Counted from the first letter of the stretch, positions 9,228 through 19,649 are shown. The stretch is 64,000 nucleotides of DNA from Chloroflexota bacterium (GCA_013388745.1 JACAER010000034.1:1-64000), one strand, 5' to 3'. Notes: generated from the letters alone by a model not told the origin. Numbers and translations are program-made.

Positions 9228-9507
9228 AAGCCGGGAATCCTTTGGCAAGCAAACCGTTGATCACGCCAAAGAGTATAACGAGGCAAGCGGGCGGGGAAAA
9301 GGTGATCGCCCCATCAGGCGCGTGTTGGGAAGTATAGGTTTTTTGATCGATGGTGTCGGGAATGGGCGGGGGCGAAGGCGTGACGCCTGAAAACAGCGCA
9401 GCGCACAAGCGGGCGAATTGGGGCTTCAAAAGCACCGGAAATTCGGGGGCGGCACATTGGGATGAAGCACAGGGGCGCGGCAGAGGCGCCCCCGCTGCGT
9501 TTGCAAG

Positions 9508-10905
9508 CTATCGGCCGCATTGGGTGCGGTATTCGACAATGTTGCTGACGAGTCCCGCCGCGTCTTCCAGCGTGATGCGGAACAGCGCGTCCACACCTGC
9601 CGTGCCTTCGGTGCAGATCGTTTCGCGGCTGAGAATCGCGCCGGACTGCTGCTGTTCGGCGGGCAGCGCGACCTGTGTGCCGATAAAGCGGTAGCTGATG
9701 CCGCGATCCGAAATTTGCTGCAAATCGATATTCAACTGCACGACATTGCCTTCCAGGTCGGTGAAGAAAATGTCCTCGCGCGTGCGCGTCGGGCCGAGCA
9801 CAAAACGCTCGACGCGCGTGATCACGGGCGCGCTGGGGTCGGGGAAGAAAGGCTCTGGCGTTTCGACAAAACGCGGCAGCAGCGCGAAAGGCAGCGGGTC
9901 GCCGCTGCCGTCGTAGGGCTGCGGGTCGCCGGGCTGGCCGCTGGCGGTGAAATCGTTGCTGAGCGGGACATCGAGCTGCTGGCCGGGCAGCAGGAACTGC
10001 GCCACGCCGTTGGCCTCGATGCGCGCGTTACCTTCGATCAGGCGAATGCCGAGCCGGTTGCTACCGTCGGCATTGCGTCCGGTGCTGATATAGGCCGTCG
10101 AGCCGAGCCGAATATCGACCTCGTTAATCAGCAGATTAACCTCGCCCACGCCTTCGGGAGTTTGCACGAGAATGCCGCTGCTGGGCGCTTCGGCGCACGG
10201 GCTGTCATCAACGCCGGTTTGCATGATAAAAGCCTGCATCGGGCCGTATTCCGGCGTGTAGGGACCGGCTTCGACGATTTGCAGCGTGCTGATGTCGCCC
10301 GCCACCGTCAGCAGTTCGTTAAAAATCCAGCCGCCCTGTTGGCCATCGAGCCGCACGCGCAGCCATTCGCCGCTGGCGTCGCGCCCGGTGACGCTGATCT
10401 GCGTGCCGGTGGGCAGCGCCAGCAGCACGGGCGCCGTCGCGGAAGGCGAGAGACGCACATTGGCGTTTTCGGCGGCGCTGACCGTGGCGCTGAGCGTGGT
10501 GGTCGCGGGCGACTGATTGTCGATACTGACATCGCCGAACAAGACCATTGTCACGTTCTGGGCGGGGTCGCTGTCAGACAAATTGGCCTGCACGCGCATC
10601 AGCGCGATGCCCCACACGGCGGCGTCGACGTTCATGCCGTCGAGCCGCAGCGTGCGCACGCTGCTGATGTTTTCGATGTCGCCGGGCGAATCGAAGGTGA
10701 TGGCCGGCGCGTCGGGCTGGCCTTCGGCTTCCAGATTGATGTTGCCGTAACAAATTTCGTTACGGCCGGCTTCCTGACACAGTTCTTCGGTAGCGCTGAA
10801 GGCGCTGGCGACCAACGCAGGGCAGTCCTGCGCCTGCGCCGCGACGCGCATGACGAAAAGCAGGAGCACAAACAGGATGATTCCGACGAAACGCAGTCGA
10901 GTCAT
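9508..10905 (-). CDS. Secreted SH3b-domain protein, function unknown
   Basis: The 465-residue protein starts with a signal peptide (hydrophobic core about residues 5-22, then AQAQDC). A bacterial SH3 (SH3_3-type) module sits in the middle, with the typical NVRLSPSATAPVLLALPTGT opening and a GGWIF-like ending. The rest is Ser/Thr-, Asp- and Pro-rich beta structure with a few Cys pairs, probably extracellular. ATG 10905 is chosen because AAAGGATG lies nine bases upstream; the ATG nine bases earlier is part of that ribosome site. Chloroflexota encode many such large SH3b proteins; no enzymatic motif was found. Confidence 0.65.
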   Translation of the reverse strand: MTRLRFVGIILFVLLLFVMRVAAQAQDCPALVASAFSATEELCQEAGRNEICYGNINLEAEGQPDAPAITFDSPGDIENISSVRTLRLDGMNVDAAVWGIALMRVQANLSDSDPAQNVTMVLFGDVSIDNQSPATTTLSATVSAAENANVRLSPSATAPVLLALPTGTQISVTGRDASGEWLRVRLDGQQGGWIFNELLTVAGDISTLQIVEAGPYTPEYGPMQAFIMQTGVDDSPCAEAPSSGILVQTPEGVGEVNLLINEVDIRLGSTAYISTGRNADGSNRLGIRLIEGNARIEANGVAQFLLPGQQLDVPLSNDFTASGQPGDPQPYDGSGDPLPFALLPRFVETPEPFFPDPSAPVITRVERFVLGPTRTREDIFFTDLEGNVVQLNIDLQQISDRGISYRFIGTQVALPAEQQQSGAILSRETICTEGTAGVDALFRITLEDAAGLVSNIVEYRTQCGR

Positions 10906-11037
10906 GTCGCGCATCCTTTGAACAAACAGCAGCGTGTGATTGATTTTCAGGATAACACAGTTCTTGAGGAACGGCTACAGGGGCGGGAGCGGAAGCGGGC
11001 GCGGCAGCGCGCTTGCACATTTCACCACATCTTAACT

Positions 11038-11043
11038 TATAAT
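11038..11043 (+). promoter_or_regulatory. Candidate -10 box for the aarF operon
   Basis: TATAAT at 11038-11043 lies about 30 bases before the first small gene. A TTGCAC at 11013-11018 is the best -35, but the 19-base spacer is longer than usual, so the assignment is tentative. Confidence 0.35.
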
Positions 11044-11073
11044 AGGTTATTCTTTAGCAATTGGGGGGAAATC

Positions 11074-11358
11074 ATGATAGATCACGAAAACAGCAGCGCG
11101 CTGGCGCACAATGACACCCGTCATGCCGACAACCAGCAGGGGGCAGAAGTGCTGTCGCCCGTCATCGTTTCGCTGGGCAAAAAGAAGCGCAAAGCGATCA
11201 AACGGCTGAAGCGCGGCAAAGGACGCGCTATGGACGACGTGTTGGATGTTATCGAACAGGTGCAGATGAATCTGGGCGAGCAGGCGGCGGGCAAAATTAT
11301 CCTGCCGGTAATCGTGGTTTATCGCCAAAAAGAGCGCCGTTTTCGCCGATTTTTCTAG
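11074..11358 (+). CDS. Small conserved basic protein (DUF6200-like), first gene of the aarF operon
   Basis: A 94-residue protein starting at ATG 11074 behind a strong GGGGGGAA. The centre reads PVIVSLGKKKRKAIKRLKRG, then an acidic amphipathic helix (VLDVIEQVQM), then a second strand PVIVVYR followed by a basic tail. This strand/K-R-rich helix/strand layout matches, from memory, a family catalogued as DUF6200; the name needs an HMM check. It is 19 bases before the next small gene and co-oriented with aarF, so a shared role at membranes or polyphosphates/nucleic acids is possible but unproven. Confidence 0.7.
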   Translation: MIDHENSSALAHNDTRHADNQQGAEVLSPVIVSLGKKKRKAIKRLKRGKGRAMDDVLDVIEQVQMNLGEQAAGKIILPVIVVYRQKERRFRRFF

Positions 11359-11377
11359 ATTTTAAGGGGACACGATC

Positions 11378-11770
11378 ATGGATGACCCACAGGCTGTCCA
11401 ACAAAAAGCGCTGCGCCCCATCGTAGTGCAGGTCAAAAAGAAAAAGAAACGCCGCTACTCGCGCGGGCTGGGCGATCTTCAGCGCAGCGCGCGCGGGCTG
11501 AGCAAGATTTCGGCGCGGGTGGCGCGTTCGCTCTCTAAGGGCGCAGACAAATTCTATGAGACAAGTGACAAATCAGCGTCGAAAAAACGCGACGGCGCAC
11601 TGCGTGATCTGGGGCTGAACATCGGCAAGTCTCTGTCGCGTTCGCTGGAAGAAGCCAGCAGCATCCCGCGCGACATGGCCAAAATGCTGAACACGCGCAG
11701 CGTGCGTCGGGCGGCGCGACGGCAGCTGCGCGTGATGTCGCGCTTCAACCGTTTAATCCGCCTGCGCTAG
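11378..11770 (+). CDS. Small basic protein (DUF6312-like) in the aarF operon
   Basis: A 130-residue, very basic protein. It has PIVVQVKKKKKRRYSRGLGD near the N-terminus, then helices rich in Arg, Ser and Ala, including a run of SASKKRDGALRDLGLN and a basic C-terminus. I recall this as the family catalogued DUF6312, typically next to AarF genes. AAGGGGA lies upstream of ATG 11378. It ends nine bases before the aarF start. No catalytic motif is visible; the charge suggests binding to nucleic acid or anionic lipid. Confidence 0.7.
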   Translation: MDDPQAVQQKALRPIVVQVKKKKKRRYSRGLGDLQRSARGLSKISARVARSLSKGADKFYETSDKSASKKRDGALRDLGLNIGKSLSRSLEEASSIPRDMAKMLNTRSVRRAARRQLRVMSRFNRLIRLR

Positions 11771-11779
11771 AGGCCGCAT

Positions 11780-13840
11780 ATGGCGCTGCGGCTCAACGGC
11801 TCTAAACCGATACGGATCAAGCCGCACCTGAAAAAAGGCAAAACAGGGCGGCGGGTGCGGCGCGCCCTGGCGGATAGTGTGGCGCGGCAAAGTGTCATGC
11901 CCAGCGCCAACAGTGTCAGAATCAAGGTCGGCCACGATTGGGATGGCAGAGGACATTCGGAGCACATGCGGCTGCCTGACGAAGTGCTGCCGCATCTGCC
12001 CGACACCCACGCGGGTGAGGCGGTGCTGCGTCCGCTGCCACGCCGCAAGCAAGCCAAAGCGCCGATCGCCGAAGATTACGTACAAATGCAGATGACACTG
12101 CCTGCCGCGCCCAGAGTCGGGCTGCTGCGCACACTGCGGCGGCTGCTGGTGTGGCTGATGGCCTTCGCCAGCTTCCAGAGCGGCACCCTGTGGGATCGAC
12201 TGCATGGTGAAGACAGCATCGAACGGCGGGCGATTCGACTGCGGCAGACGTTCGAACGCATCGGCGGCACGTTTGTCAAAATCGGACAGCAGATGTCCAG
12301 CCGGCTGGATGTGCTGCCGGTGCAGTACTGCCAGGAACTCGCCAACATGCTCGACAACTACCCGCCCTTCCCCACCGAACAGGCCGTAGAGATCATCGAG
12401 CGCAGCACAGGCAAAAAACTGGAAGCGATTTTTTCGGCCTTCGACCCCCAGCCGATCGGTTCGGCGTCGATTGCCTGTGTGTATCAGGCGGTACTGCGCG
12501 AATCGGGCGAAAAAGTCGCAGTGAAAGTGCGCCGTCCCGGCATCCGCGCGCTGTTCGAACAAGATTTCCGGGTGATCGACTTTTTGACGATGCTGCTGGA
12601 AACGCTGACCATCGTGCGTCCCGGCTTCACCCACAATTTGCGCATGGAAATCCGCGACACACTGAGTTCCGAACTGGATTTCCGGCGCGAGGCGCGTCTG
12701 TGCGAATTGTTCGAGCGGCGGGCGCGCAAGCACAAAAAAGCCTATTTTGGCGCGCCCCGCATCCACTTTGCCTATTCCAATGACGAGGTGTTGGTGCAGC
12801 AGTTCGTCTCTGGCATGTGGCTGTGGGAGATTCTGGCGGCCATTGAGCACCGCGATCCGGCGGGACTGCGGCGGATGCGCGAACTGAACATTGACCCCAA
12901 AGTGGTGGCGCGGCGGCTGATTTATGCTCACGATTGGAGCATTTTTGCGCATCTGGCGTTTCATGCCGACCCCCACCCAGCCAATATCGTGGTGCAGGCC
13001 AACAACAAGCTGATTTTTGTCGATTTTGGGGCCTGCGGCTATATCAACAGTGTGCGCCGCGCGATTTATCAGCGCGTGTACGAGAGCTTTATAAACGAAG
13101 ATCCCTACGCGATGGCACAGTGTTCGCTGGCGATGTTAGAGCCGCTGCCGCCCATGGACATCAACGCCATCACCAAAGACGTGGAAATGGCGTATCACAC
13201 GCAGCTTCTGGCAATGAAAAGCAAACACGCGCCGTGGTACGAGCGCACAACGGCCAGCCTGCTGATTACGTCGATTAACGTGACCGGGCGCTACCAACTG
13301 CCCGTGCCACGCGATTACCTGATGTTCACGCGGGCGACGCTGCTGTACGACACGATGAGCGCGCGGCTGGATCCAACGTTCAACGCCTATGATGAGTACA
13401 AACATTTCCGCCGGCTGGCACAGAAAAAGGCCAAAAAAGAAGCGCTGCGCGGGCTGCGGCGGCGGCTGCGCACGGGGCTGACAGGCGGCGACTATATGGC
13501 GCTGGCACAGGCCGGCAAAACCTGGAACGATTTTATGTTCCGGGCGCAGCGCCTGCTCACGACGCCCTATGACTTTGCGATTGTGCCCTACACGATTGAA
13601 AAGTGGACATTCACGCTCATGACGGCCATCCGCTTTGGGATGCGCACGGCGCTGTTCACGCTGGTGTGCGCCGGGTTGGCGGCGGGGCTGATGGCCCTGC
13701 GCGGCGAGGGGGTGGAACTGGCGCGTGTGGGCGCAACAGTGGTCGGGCAAGCGTGGTATTGGGCGATCGTGGCGCTGTTGGGGGTAATGCATATGCGGCT
13801 GATCTTCTTCCGGCTGGGGGATAAGACACGCAATGAATAA
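11780..13840 (+). CDS. AarF/ABC1/UbiB atypical protein kinase-like membrane protein
   Basis: The 686-residue protein has the ABC1 family signatures: the KIGQQMSSR (KxGQ) element around residue 168, an Ala-rich nucleotide loop (GSASIACVY) with the VAVKV lysine near 247, HADPHPANIVV near 394 and DFG near 414. Two hydrophobic segments at the C-terminus (about 624-647 and 654-676) anchor it in the membrane. About 150 N-terminal residues are a basic, family-divergent extension. Relatives support ubiquinone or isoprenoid-lipid metabolism through ATPase rather than protein-kinase activity. GAGG precedes ATG 11780. It is the last gene of a three-gene operon and is followed by a clear terminator. Confidence 0.9.
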   Translation: MALRLNGSKPIRIKPHLKKGKTGRRVRRALADSVARQSVMPSANSVRIKVGHDWDGRGHSEHMRLPDEVLPHLPDTHAGEAVLRPLPRRKQAKAPIAEDYVQMQMTLPAAPRVGLLRTLRRLLVWLMAFASFQSGTLWDRLHGEDSIERRAIRLRQTFERIGGTFVKIGQQMSSRLDVLPVQYCQELANMLDNYPPFPTEQAVEIIERSTGKKLEAIFSAFDPQPIGSASIACVYQAVLRESGEKVAVKVRRPGIRALFEQDFRVIDFLTMLLETLTIVRPGFTHNLRMEIRDTLSSELDFRREARLCELFERRARKHKKAYFGAPRIHFAYSNDEVLVQQFVSGMWLWEILAAIEHRDPAGLRRMRELNIDPKVVARRLIYAHDWSIFAHLAFHADPHPANIVVQANNKLIFVDFGACGYINSVRRAIYQRVYESFINEDPYAMAQCSLAMLEPLPPMDINAITKDVEMAYHTQLLAMKSKHAPWYERTTASLLITSINVTGRYQLPVPRDYLMFTRATLLYDTMSARLDPTFNAYDEYKHFRRLAQKKAKKEALRGLRRRLRTGLTGGDYMALAQAGKTWNDFMFRAQRLLTTPYDFAIVPYTIEKWTFTLMTAIRFGMRTALFTLVCAGLAAGLMALRGEGVELARVGATVVGQAWYWAIVALLGVMHMRLIFFRLGDKTRNE

Positions 13841-13857
13841 GCGCGCACGGGAATGTG

Positions 13858-13886
13858 GGGGCGGCGCAGCGGGCCGCCCCATTTTT
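13858..13886 (+). terminator. Rho-independent terminator after aarF
   Basis: GGGGCGGC (13858-13865) pairs perfectly with GCCGCCCC (13873-13880) across a seven-base loop, followed by ATTTTT. It lies between convergent aarF and thiolase genes. Confidence 0.8.
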
Positions 13887-13897
13887 GATGCGGGGAG

Positions 13898-15082
<1,185 letters not shown>

Positions 15083-15100
15083 AGTCTTTTTTCCTCTTGA

Positions 15101-15676
15101 TTAAGCTTCTGAAGAACGAAGGGGATTAACGAACAAGGCACAGACAGGGAGTTCAAAGCCCGGCAGCACAGCGCGCCCGCTGAGCGTCTGCGTCTCGTCC
15201 AGCACATCCTCGAAATCGGGCGCGTAAACTTCGACCTGCCGTCTTTGGGGAATAATGAGCCAGATGAGGCGCGCGCCGTTGGCGAGATAGAAGCGCGCTT
15301 TTTCGCGCAGTTGTTTGTAGCTGTTGGATGGCGATTTCACCTCGACACACAGATCGGGGATTTCGGGCGCAGCGCCACGACTCACAGGATCGCGGTCGCG
15401 CGGGCCGATATAGGAGACATCCGGCAGGCGCACATTTTGATCGTCATGCGGAGCGCGATAATGCACATTGCTCAGCACCATACCTCCGAGTCCCGTTTTT
15501 TCCAAAAACGCGCGCAGGAAAAAGATCAACTCCGTGATAGGTATACCATGTTCTTCGGTCGTCGCTTTTTCAACCACCTCCCCGTTGATGAGTTCCAGCA
15601 GGCGCTCCTGATTTTCGGGCAGTTGCAGAAGCTGCTCAAATTCGGCGAGTGTGTACAGGCGTTGTTGGATCACCAT
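15101..15676 (-). CDS. Uma2-family (DUF820) restriction-endonuclease-fold protein
   Basis: A 191-residue protein with the Uma2 layout: a start of QQRLYTLAEFEQLLQL, LINGEVVEK, LPDVSYI and the PD-(D/E)XK core PDLCVEVKSPSN followed by LREKARFYLANGARLIWLI. Members are widespread in Cyanobacteria and Chloroflexota, their targets unknown. I start at ATG 15676; the long open frame upstream runs antisense-free into the fadN end and looks non-coding. It lies between fadA and fadN with no metabolic link. A paralogue is at 23643-24200. Confidence 0.85.
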   Translation of the reverse strand: MVIQQRLYTLAEFEQLLQLPENQERLLELINGEVVEKATTEEHGIPITELIFFLRAFLEKTGLGGMVLSNVHYRAPHDDQNVRLPDVSYIGPRDRDPVSRGAAPEIPDLCVEVKSPSNSYKQLREKARFYLANGARLIWLIIPQRRQVEVYAPDFEDVLDETQTLSGRAVLPGFELPVCALFVNPLRSSEA

Positions 15677-15750
15677 CGTGCAAAAATCTCCATCGGGCGG
15701 CTTTCCTCCATTAATAAGCAGAAAGATAAGCAGAAAGCGCGGTTGGGCGG

Positions 15751-15772
15751 GGACGGCACTCTTGCCGTCCCT
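15751..15772. repeat. Eight-bp GC-rich hairpin between fadN and the Uma2 gene
   Basis: GGGACGGC (15751-15758) and GCCGTCCC (15765-15772) form a perfect stem with a six-base loop, without a T run. It could be an attenuator or, more likely, a dispersed palindromic repeat, as similar sequence recurs in part near 19770. Confidence 0.4.
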
Positions 15773-15791
15773 GCGTTCCCGGCGGCGCTGG

Positions 15792-18194
15792 TTAATTGCG
15801 CAGCGGCTTGTTGTTTTGCAGCATGTAGCCGATGCGTTCCAGCGTCTTGGGTTCGCCCGCCAGCGACAGGAACGCCTCGCGCTCCAGATCGAGAATAAGC
15901 TGCTCATCGACCCACTGCGGCTGCGAAAGCGCGCCGCCCGTGAGCAGATAGGCCAGCTTGCGCGAAATCAGCGCGTCGTGATCGCTGGCGAAACCGCCCT
16001 CGCGGAAGCCTTCGATACCGACCAGCATGGCCGCGTAAGCATCGCGTCCGGCGGCCCAGATTTTACCGGGCGAACGCGCCTGATAACCGTCGGCCAGCGC
16101 CAGCGCGGCGGCTTTGGCTTCGCCCGCCAGCAGCGAACGATTCATGACGATTTTGTCGCCGGCGGCCAGATAGCCCATTTCGCGCGCCAGCGTCGCGCTT
16201 TCGCTGACTTTGGCGGTGGCGATTTTCTGGAACACTTTGGTCAGGTGCGGCAGCGGGTCGGCGTTGGGGCTGGATTCCATTACAGGATTCAGCACGCGCT
16301 TGAGCGCCATCATGCAGCCGCTGCCCGCGGGAATCAGGCCGACGCCGATTTCCACCAGCCCGGCGTACAGCTCCATATGGGCGACGGTTTGCGCGCTCGC
16401 CATCAGCAGCTCCACGCCGCCGCCCAAGGCCATGTTAAAGGGCGCGGTAACGACAGGCTTGCTGGCGTAACGCATACGCTGCGCCAGCGTTTGCAGCGCG
16501 GCGATCGACTTTTCCAGGTCGCCCAGCATATTGTTGTTGACGGCCATCATGACCATGAAGACGTTAGCGCCGATGCACCAGCGTTCGCCGTCGTGGGTGA
16601 CAACCAGCGCTTTGTAGGCGTCCTGTTCTTCCAGCATATCGAGCGCTTTGTAGCCCATCTCGACCAGATCGGCGTCAATGGCGGCGGCCTGGCTGTGGAA
16701 CTCCCATTGCAGCACGCCGTCGCCCAGATCATACAGGCTGGCGCTGCCGTTGCCTGCCACTCGTCGGTTGGTGGCCTTGAGTGCGGCCACCTTGATATCG
16801 CGCTTGTCTTTTTCCAGCGCGACGTAAGCGGCGGCCTGTGGGCTGTAGTAGCCGTCTACCAGACCGTTGGCGTCGCGGCGATAAAAAGTGCTGTGGCCGC
16901 TGGCGAGCATGTCTTTGACCCACTGCGCGACAGGATAGCCCGCCGCTTCGAACTGTGGCAGCGTTTCGGCCACGCCGATGGCGTCCCAGATTTCGAACGG
17001 TCCCATTTCATGGCTGAAGCCCCATTTTTGCGCGTTGTCGATGTTGACGATTGTATCGGTGATTTCCGGCACGCGGTGCGAAGCGTAAGCCAGATAGAAG
17101 GCGTGCAGATGGAACAGGAATTGGCCGAAGCGATCCGGCTCTTGAATCAGCAGCTTGATGCGCTGGCCGGTGTCCTTGACCTTGCGATGCTTCTGCGCGA
17201 TGTCGATGGTGGGGTTCTTGGGCGCTTCATAGTCAAAAGTATCGAGATTCATCACCCAGAACTCTTTTTTGCCATCCACGCGCACTTCTTTATAGAAGCC
17301 CTGCCCGCTCTTGCCGCCCAAGCGATTTTCGTCCAACATGCGCTGGCTGAGCTTGCTAGCTTTGTCGTGTACCAGCACAGCGCGCGCGGGGTCATCGGGG
17401 ATGGCGGGATACAGGTTGCGCGCCACGTACACAGCGATATCGAAGCCCACCAGATCGTTGAGACGGAAAGTGGCGGTTTTGGGGCGTCCGATCAGCGGGC
17501 CGGTGATGGCATCGACTTCTTCGACCGAGAAACCGTTGTCCAGCGCGTAGTTCATGGTCTGCGAGCCAGCCATCGACATAAAACGGTTGCCGATGAAGTT
17601 GGGGCGATCTTTGCAGATGACGACGCCTTTGCCCAACACGTTTTTGCCGAATTCCACCATAAACTGCACCAGCGCGGGATCAGTTTTTTCGTGGGGGATG
17701 ACTTCCAGCAAATGCAGGTAGCGCGGCGGGTTAAAAAAGTGCGTGCCCATAAAACGCCGCGCGAAATCGTCGCCCAGTCCTTCGGCAATCGCTTTAATGG
17801 GAATACCGGAGGTGTTGGAGGTGATGAGGGCGTTGGGGCGCGCGACTTCGGCCAGCTTGGCCATCAGGCTTTGTTTCACGTCGAGTTTTTCGACAATCAC
17901 TTCGATAATCCAATCGACGTCGGCCAGCCAGCCAAGATGGTCGTCGATATTGCCCAGACGCACGCGGCTGAGATCGGCGGGGCTGAACATCTGCGCGGGG
18001 CGCATTTTTTGCAGGCGCGCGACGTTGTCATTGACAATGGCGTTGCGTTTGGCGGGCGGGTCGCCGGGCTGTGTGCCTTTGGCGGGAATATCCAGCAGGA
18101 CGGTTTCGATGCCGACGCCGGCCAGCAGCGCGGCAATGCCGCCGCCCATCGTGCCGGAGCCGATCACTGCTGCTTTGCGGATGTTGTAAGTCAT
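15792..18194 (-). CDS. fadN: Fused 3-hydroxyacyl-CoA dehydrogenase / enoyl-CoA hydratase (FadN type)
   Basis: The 800-residue protein has the dehydrogenase at the N-terminus: a Rossmann loop AAVIGSGTMGGGIAALLAG and GTHFFNPPRYLHLLEVIP with the catalytic His. A second dehydrogenase C-domain follows (ISRPL-like GPLIGRPKTATFRLNDLVG), and a crotonase domain occupies about residues 485-680 (ALGGGVELLMAS, GLVEIGVGLIPAGSG). This order (dehydrogenase first, hydratase last) is that of Bacillus FadN, opposite to E. coli FadB. It does hydration and NAD-dependent oxidation steps of beta-oxidation in the cytosol. ATG 18194 is the start that begins just before the Rossmann strand, after AGAGAGG. Confidence 0.92.
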   Translation of the reverse strand: MTYNIRKAAVIGSGTMGGGIAALLAGVGIETVLLDIPAKGTQPGDPPAKRNAIVNDNVARLQKMRPAQMFSPADLSRVRLGNIDDHLGWLADVDWIIEVIVEKLDVKQSLMAKLAEVARPNALITSNTSGIPIKAIAEGLGDDFARRFMGTHFFNPPRYLHLLEVIPHEKTDPALVQFMVEFGKNVLGKGVVICKDRPNFIGNRFMSMAGSQTMNYALDNGFSVEEVDAITGPLIGRPKTATFRLNDLVGFDIAVYVARNLYPAIPDDPARAVLVHDKASKLSQRMLDENRLGGKSGQGFYKEVRVDGKKEFWVMNLDTFDYEAPKNPTIDIAQKHRKVKDTGQRIKLLIQEPDRFGQFLFHLHAFYLAYASHRVPEITDTIVNIDNAQKWGFSHEMGPFEIWDAIGVAETLPQFEAAGYPVAQWVKDMLASGHSTFYRRDANGLVDGYYSPQAAAYVALEKDKRDIKVAALKATNRRVAGNGSASLYDLGDGVLQWEFHSQAAAIDADLVEMGYKALDMLEEQDAYKALVVTHDGERWCIGANVFMVMMAVNNNMLGDLEKSIAALQTLAQRMRYASKPVVTAPFNMALGGGVELLMASAQTVAHMELYAGLVEIGVGLIPAGSGCMMALKRVLNPVMESSPNADPLPHLTKVFQKIATAKVSESATLAREMGYLAAGDKIVMNRSLLAGEAKAAALALADGYQARSPGKIWAAGRDAYAAMLVGIEGFREGGFASDHDALISRKLAYLLTGGALSQPQWVDEQLILDLEREAFLSLAGEPKTLERIGYMLQNNKPLRN

Positions 18195-18249
18195 ACTTGT
18201 GTTTACCTCTCTAAAAATAGCGATTAGCCAGAACAAAGACAGCGTGCGT

Positions 18250-18951
18250 TCACCAGGGGTGCGGGCTGCCGTCGTAGTTGAAGAATGCGCCGCTGTCTTC
18301 CAGCGTCAGGCGATCCACGATGCGCAGGACATAGGCGGCGGACTGGTCGGCGCTGAGGGCGGCGTTGGCGCTGCCCATATCGGTTTGCACCCAACCGGGA
18401 TGAATCATGGCGGCGATGATGCCCTGTGGGCGCAGTTCGGCGGCCATGACGCGCGTGAGCATGTTGAGCGCGGCCTTGCTGACGCTGTACGACAGGCTGC
18501 CGCCGCGCGTTTTCCACTGCAAACTGCCCTGCTGCGAGGTGATGTTGATGATGCGGGCGGCGCTGCCATTGTGCAGCAGCGGCAAAAAAGCCTGCGCCAC
18601 CAGCAGCGGGCCGATCGTATTGGTTTGCAGCACTTCGCGCAGCGCAGCGGCTTCGATATGGCCGAAGCTGGCGTATGCCGGCGCGCGCGGGAAAATGCCG
18701 GCATTGTTGATGAGCAGGTCAAGACCCACAGCATGTTCGCGCACGGTGTCTACCGCCGCCGCGATTGACTCGCCGGAATCGACATCCAGCGGGACGGGGA
18801 ACAGCCGCCCGCCGCTGTCGAGTTTTTCCAGCGCATCGAAGCGCCGCGCCGCCGCGAACACGTGGTCGCCGCGCTGCAAACAGAGGCGCACCAGCGCCAG
18901 CCCCAATCCCCGATTCGCGCCGGTAATCAGTACCCGCAAGGCTGTTACCAC
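18250..18951 (-). CDS. SDR-family oxidoreductase (C-factor-like), copy 2
   Basis: A 233-residue short-chain dehydrogenase. It has the nucleotide loop TGANRGLG, NNAG, and the catalytic SYSVSK with an upstream Ser (NITSQQG). The C-terminus ends SPHPW. The start is in the tail of the upstream SDR gene: a GTG at 18951 with GGAGAG seven bases upstream, overlapping that gene's stop by seven bases; a TTG at 18939 would also give a typical SDR start (MRVLITGANRG). It is a tandem paralogue of the 18945-19649 product. Substrate unknown; the place in the cluster suggests acyl or hydroxyacyl compounds. Confidence 0.85.
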   Translation of the reverse strand: MVTALRVLITGANRGLGLALVRLCLQRGDHVFAAARRFDALEKLDSGGRLFPVPLDVDSGESIAAAVDTVREHAVGLDLLINNAGIFPRAPAYASFGHIEAAALREVLQTNTIGPLLVAQAFLPLLHNGSAARIINITSQQGSLQWKTRGGSLSYSVSKAALNMLTRVMAAELRPQGIIAAMIHPGWVQTDMGSANAALSADQSAAYVLRIVDRLTLEDSGAFFNYDGSPHPW

Positions 18952-19649
18952 CGATGATCTCTCCCCGTGTAATCCAGATAGCGTCCTGTGTCTTTGAGTG
19001 TGAGCGTGTCGATCACGCGCAGAATGCCGCGCACCGATTCGGCGGGCGACAGGCTGGCGCTGGGGCCGCCCATATCCGTGCGCACCCAACCGGGATCGAG
19101 CGCGACGACGGGAATGTCGTCTTTACGCAAATCCGCCGCCATGCCGCGCGTCGCCATATTGAGCGCCGCTTTGCTCATACAGTAGGCGTAGCTGCCGCCG
19201 TAGGTTTTATCGGCCAGCGACCCCATTTCGGAGGTGATGTTGATGATGCGCGGGCGCGGGCTTTTCTTCAGCAGCGGCATAAAGGCCTGCGCGACGATCA
19301 GCGGCGCGACGGCGTTAACATGCAGCACATGCAGCACAGAGGCTTCTTGCAGCGCGCCGAAAGTGTCTTCGGCGGGCGTTTCCGGGTTGATGCCGGCGTT
19401 GTTGACCAGCACATCGAGCGCATCGAGTGTTTGTGCAGCGTGAAGCGCGGCCTCCTGCACCAGCGCCTGCTGATCGACAGGCAGATGCAGCACGCCGACA
19501 TGATCGGGGTGCTTGAGGACGATTTTTTGCAGTTCGCGCGTGTCACTACCGCTGCGCACGCCGGCGCCCACACGGTCGCCGCGCGCGACACACTGGCGCA
19601 CCAGTTCCAGGCCAATGCCGCGATTCGCGCCGGTAATCAGAATATACAT
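18945..19649 (-). CDS. SDR-family oxidoreductase (C-factor-like), copy 1
   Basis: A 234-residue short-chain dehydrogenase with TGANRGIG, LVNNAGI and the catalytic YCMSK. It resembles the CsgA/C-factor subgroup, with the PGWVRTDMGG motif also present in its neighbour. It ends GRDHRW. Together with the downstream copy it forms a tandem duplication, translationally coupled by an overlap. The activity is NAD(P)-dependent oxidoreduction, substrate unknown. Confidence 0.85.
   Translation of the reverse strand: MYILITGANRGIGLELVRQCVARGDRVGAGVRSGSDTRELQKIVLKHPDHVGVLHLPVDQQALVQEAALHAAQTLDALDVLVNNAGINPETPAEDTFGALQEASVLHVLHVNAVAPLIVAQAFMPLLKKSPRPRIINITSEMGSLADKTYGGSYAYCMSKAALNMATRGMAADLRKDDIPVVALDPGWVRTDMGGPSASLSPAESVRGILRVIDTLTLKDTGRYLDYTGRDHRW

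Noticed and set aside
9520-10900. Extended N-terminus of the small gene ending at 11358
   Set aside because: The frame is open for long but antisense to the SH3b gene; the real start with a strong ribosome site is ATG 11074.
15651-18227. Very long open frame on the plus strand opposite fadN
   Set aside because: It is a shadow of the GC-rich fadN gene; the residues are low-complexity His/Gln/Arg/Ala and match no family, while the minus strand has clear dehydrogenase and crotonase motifs.
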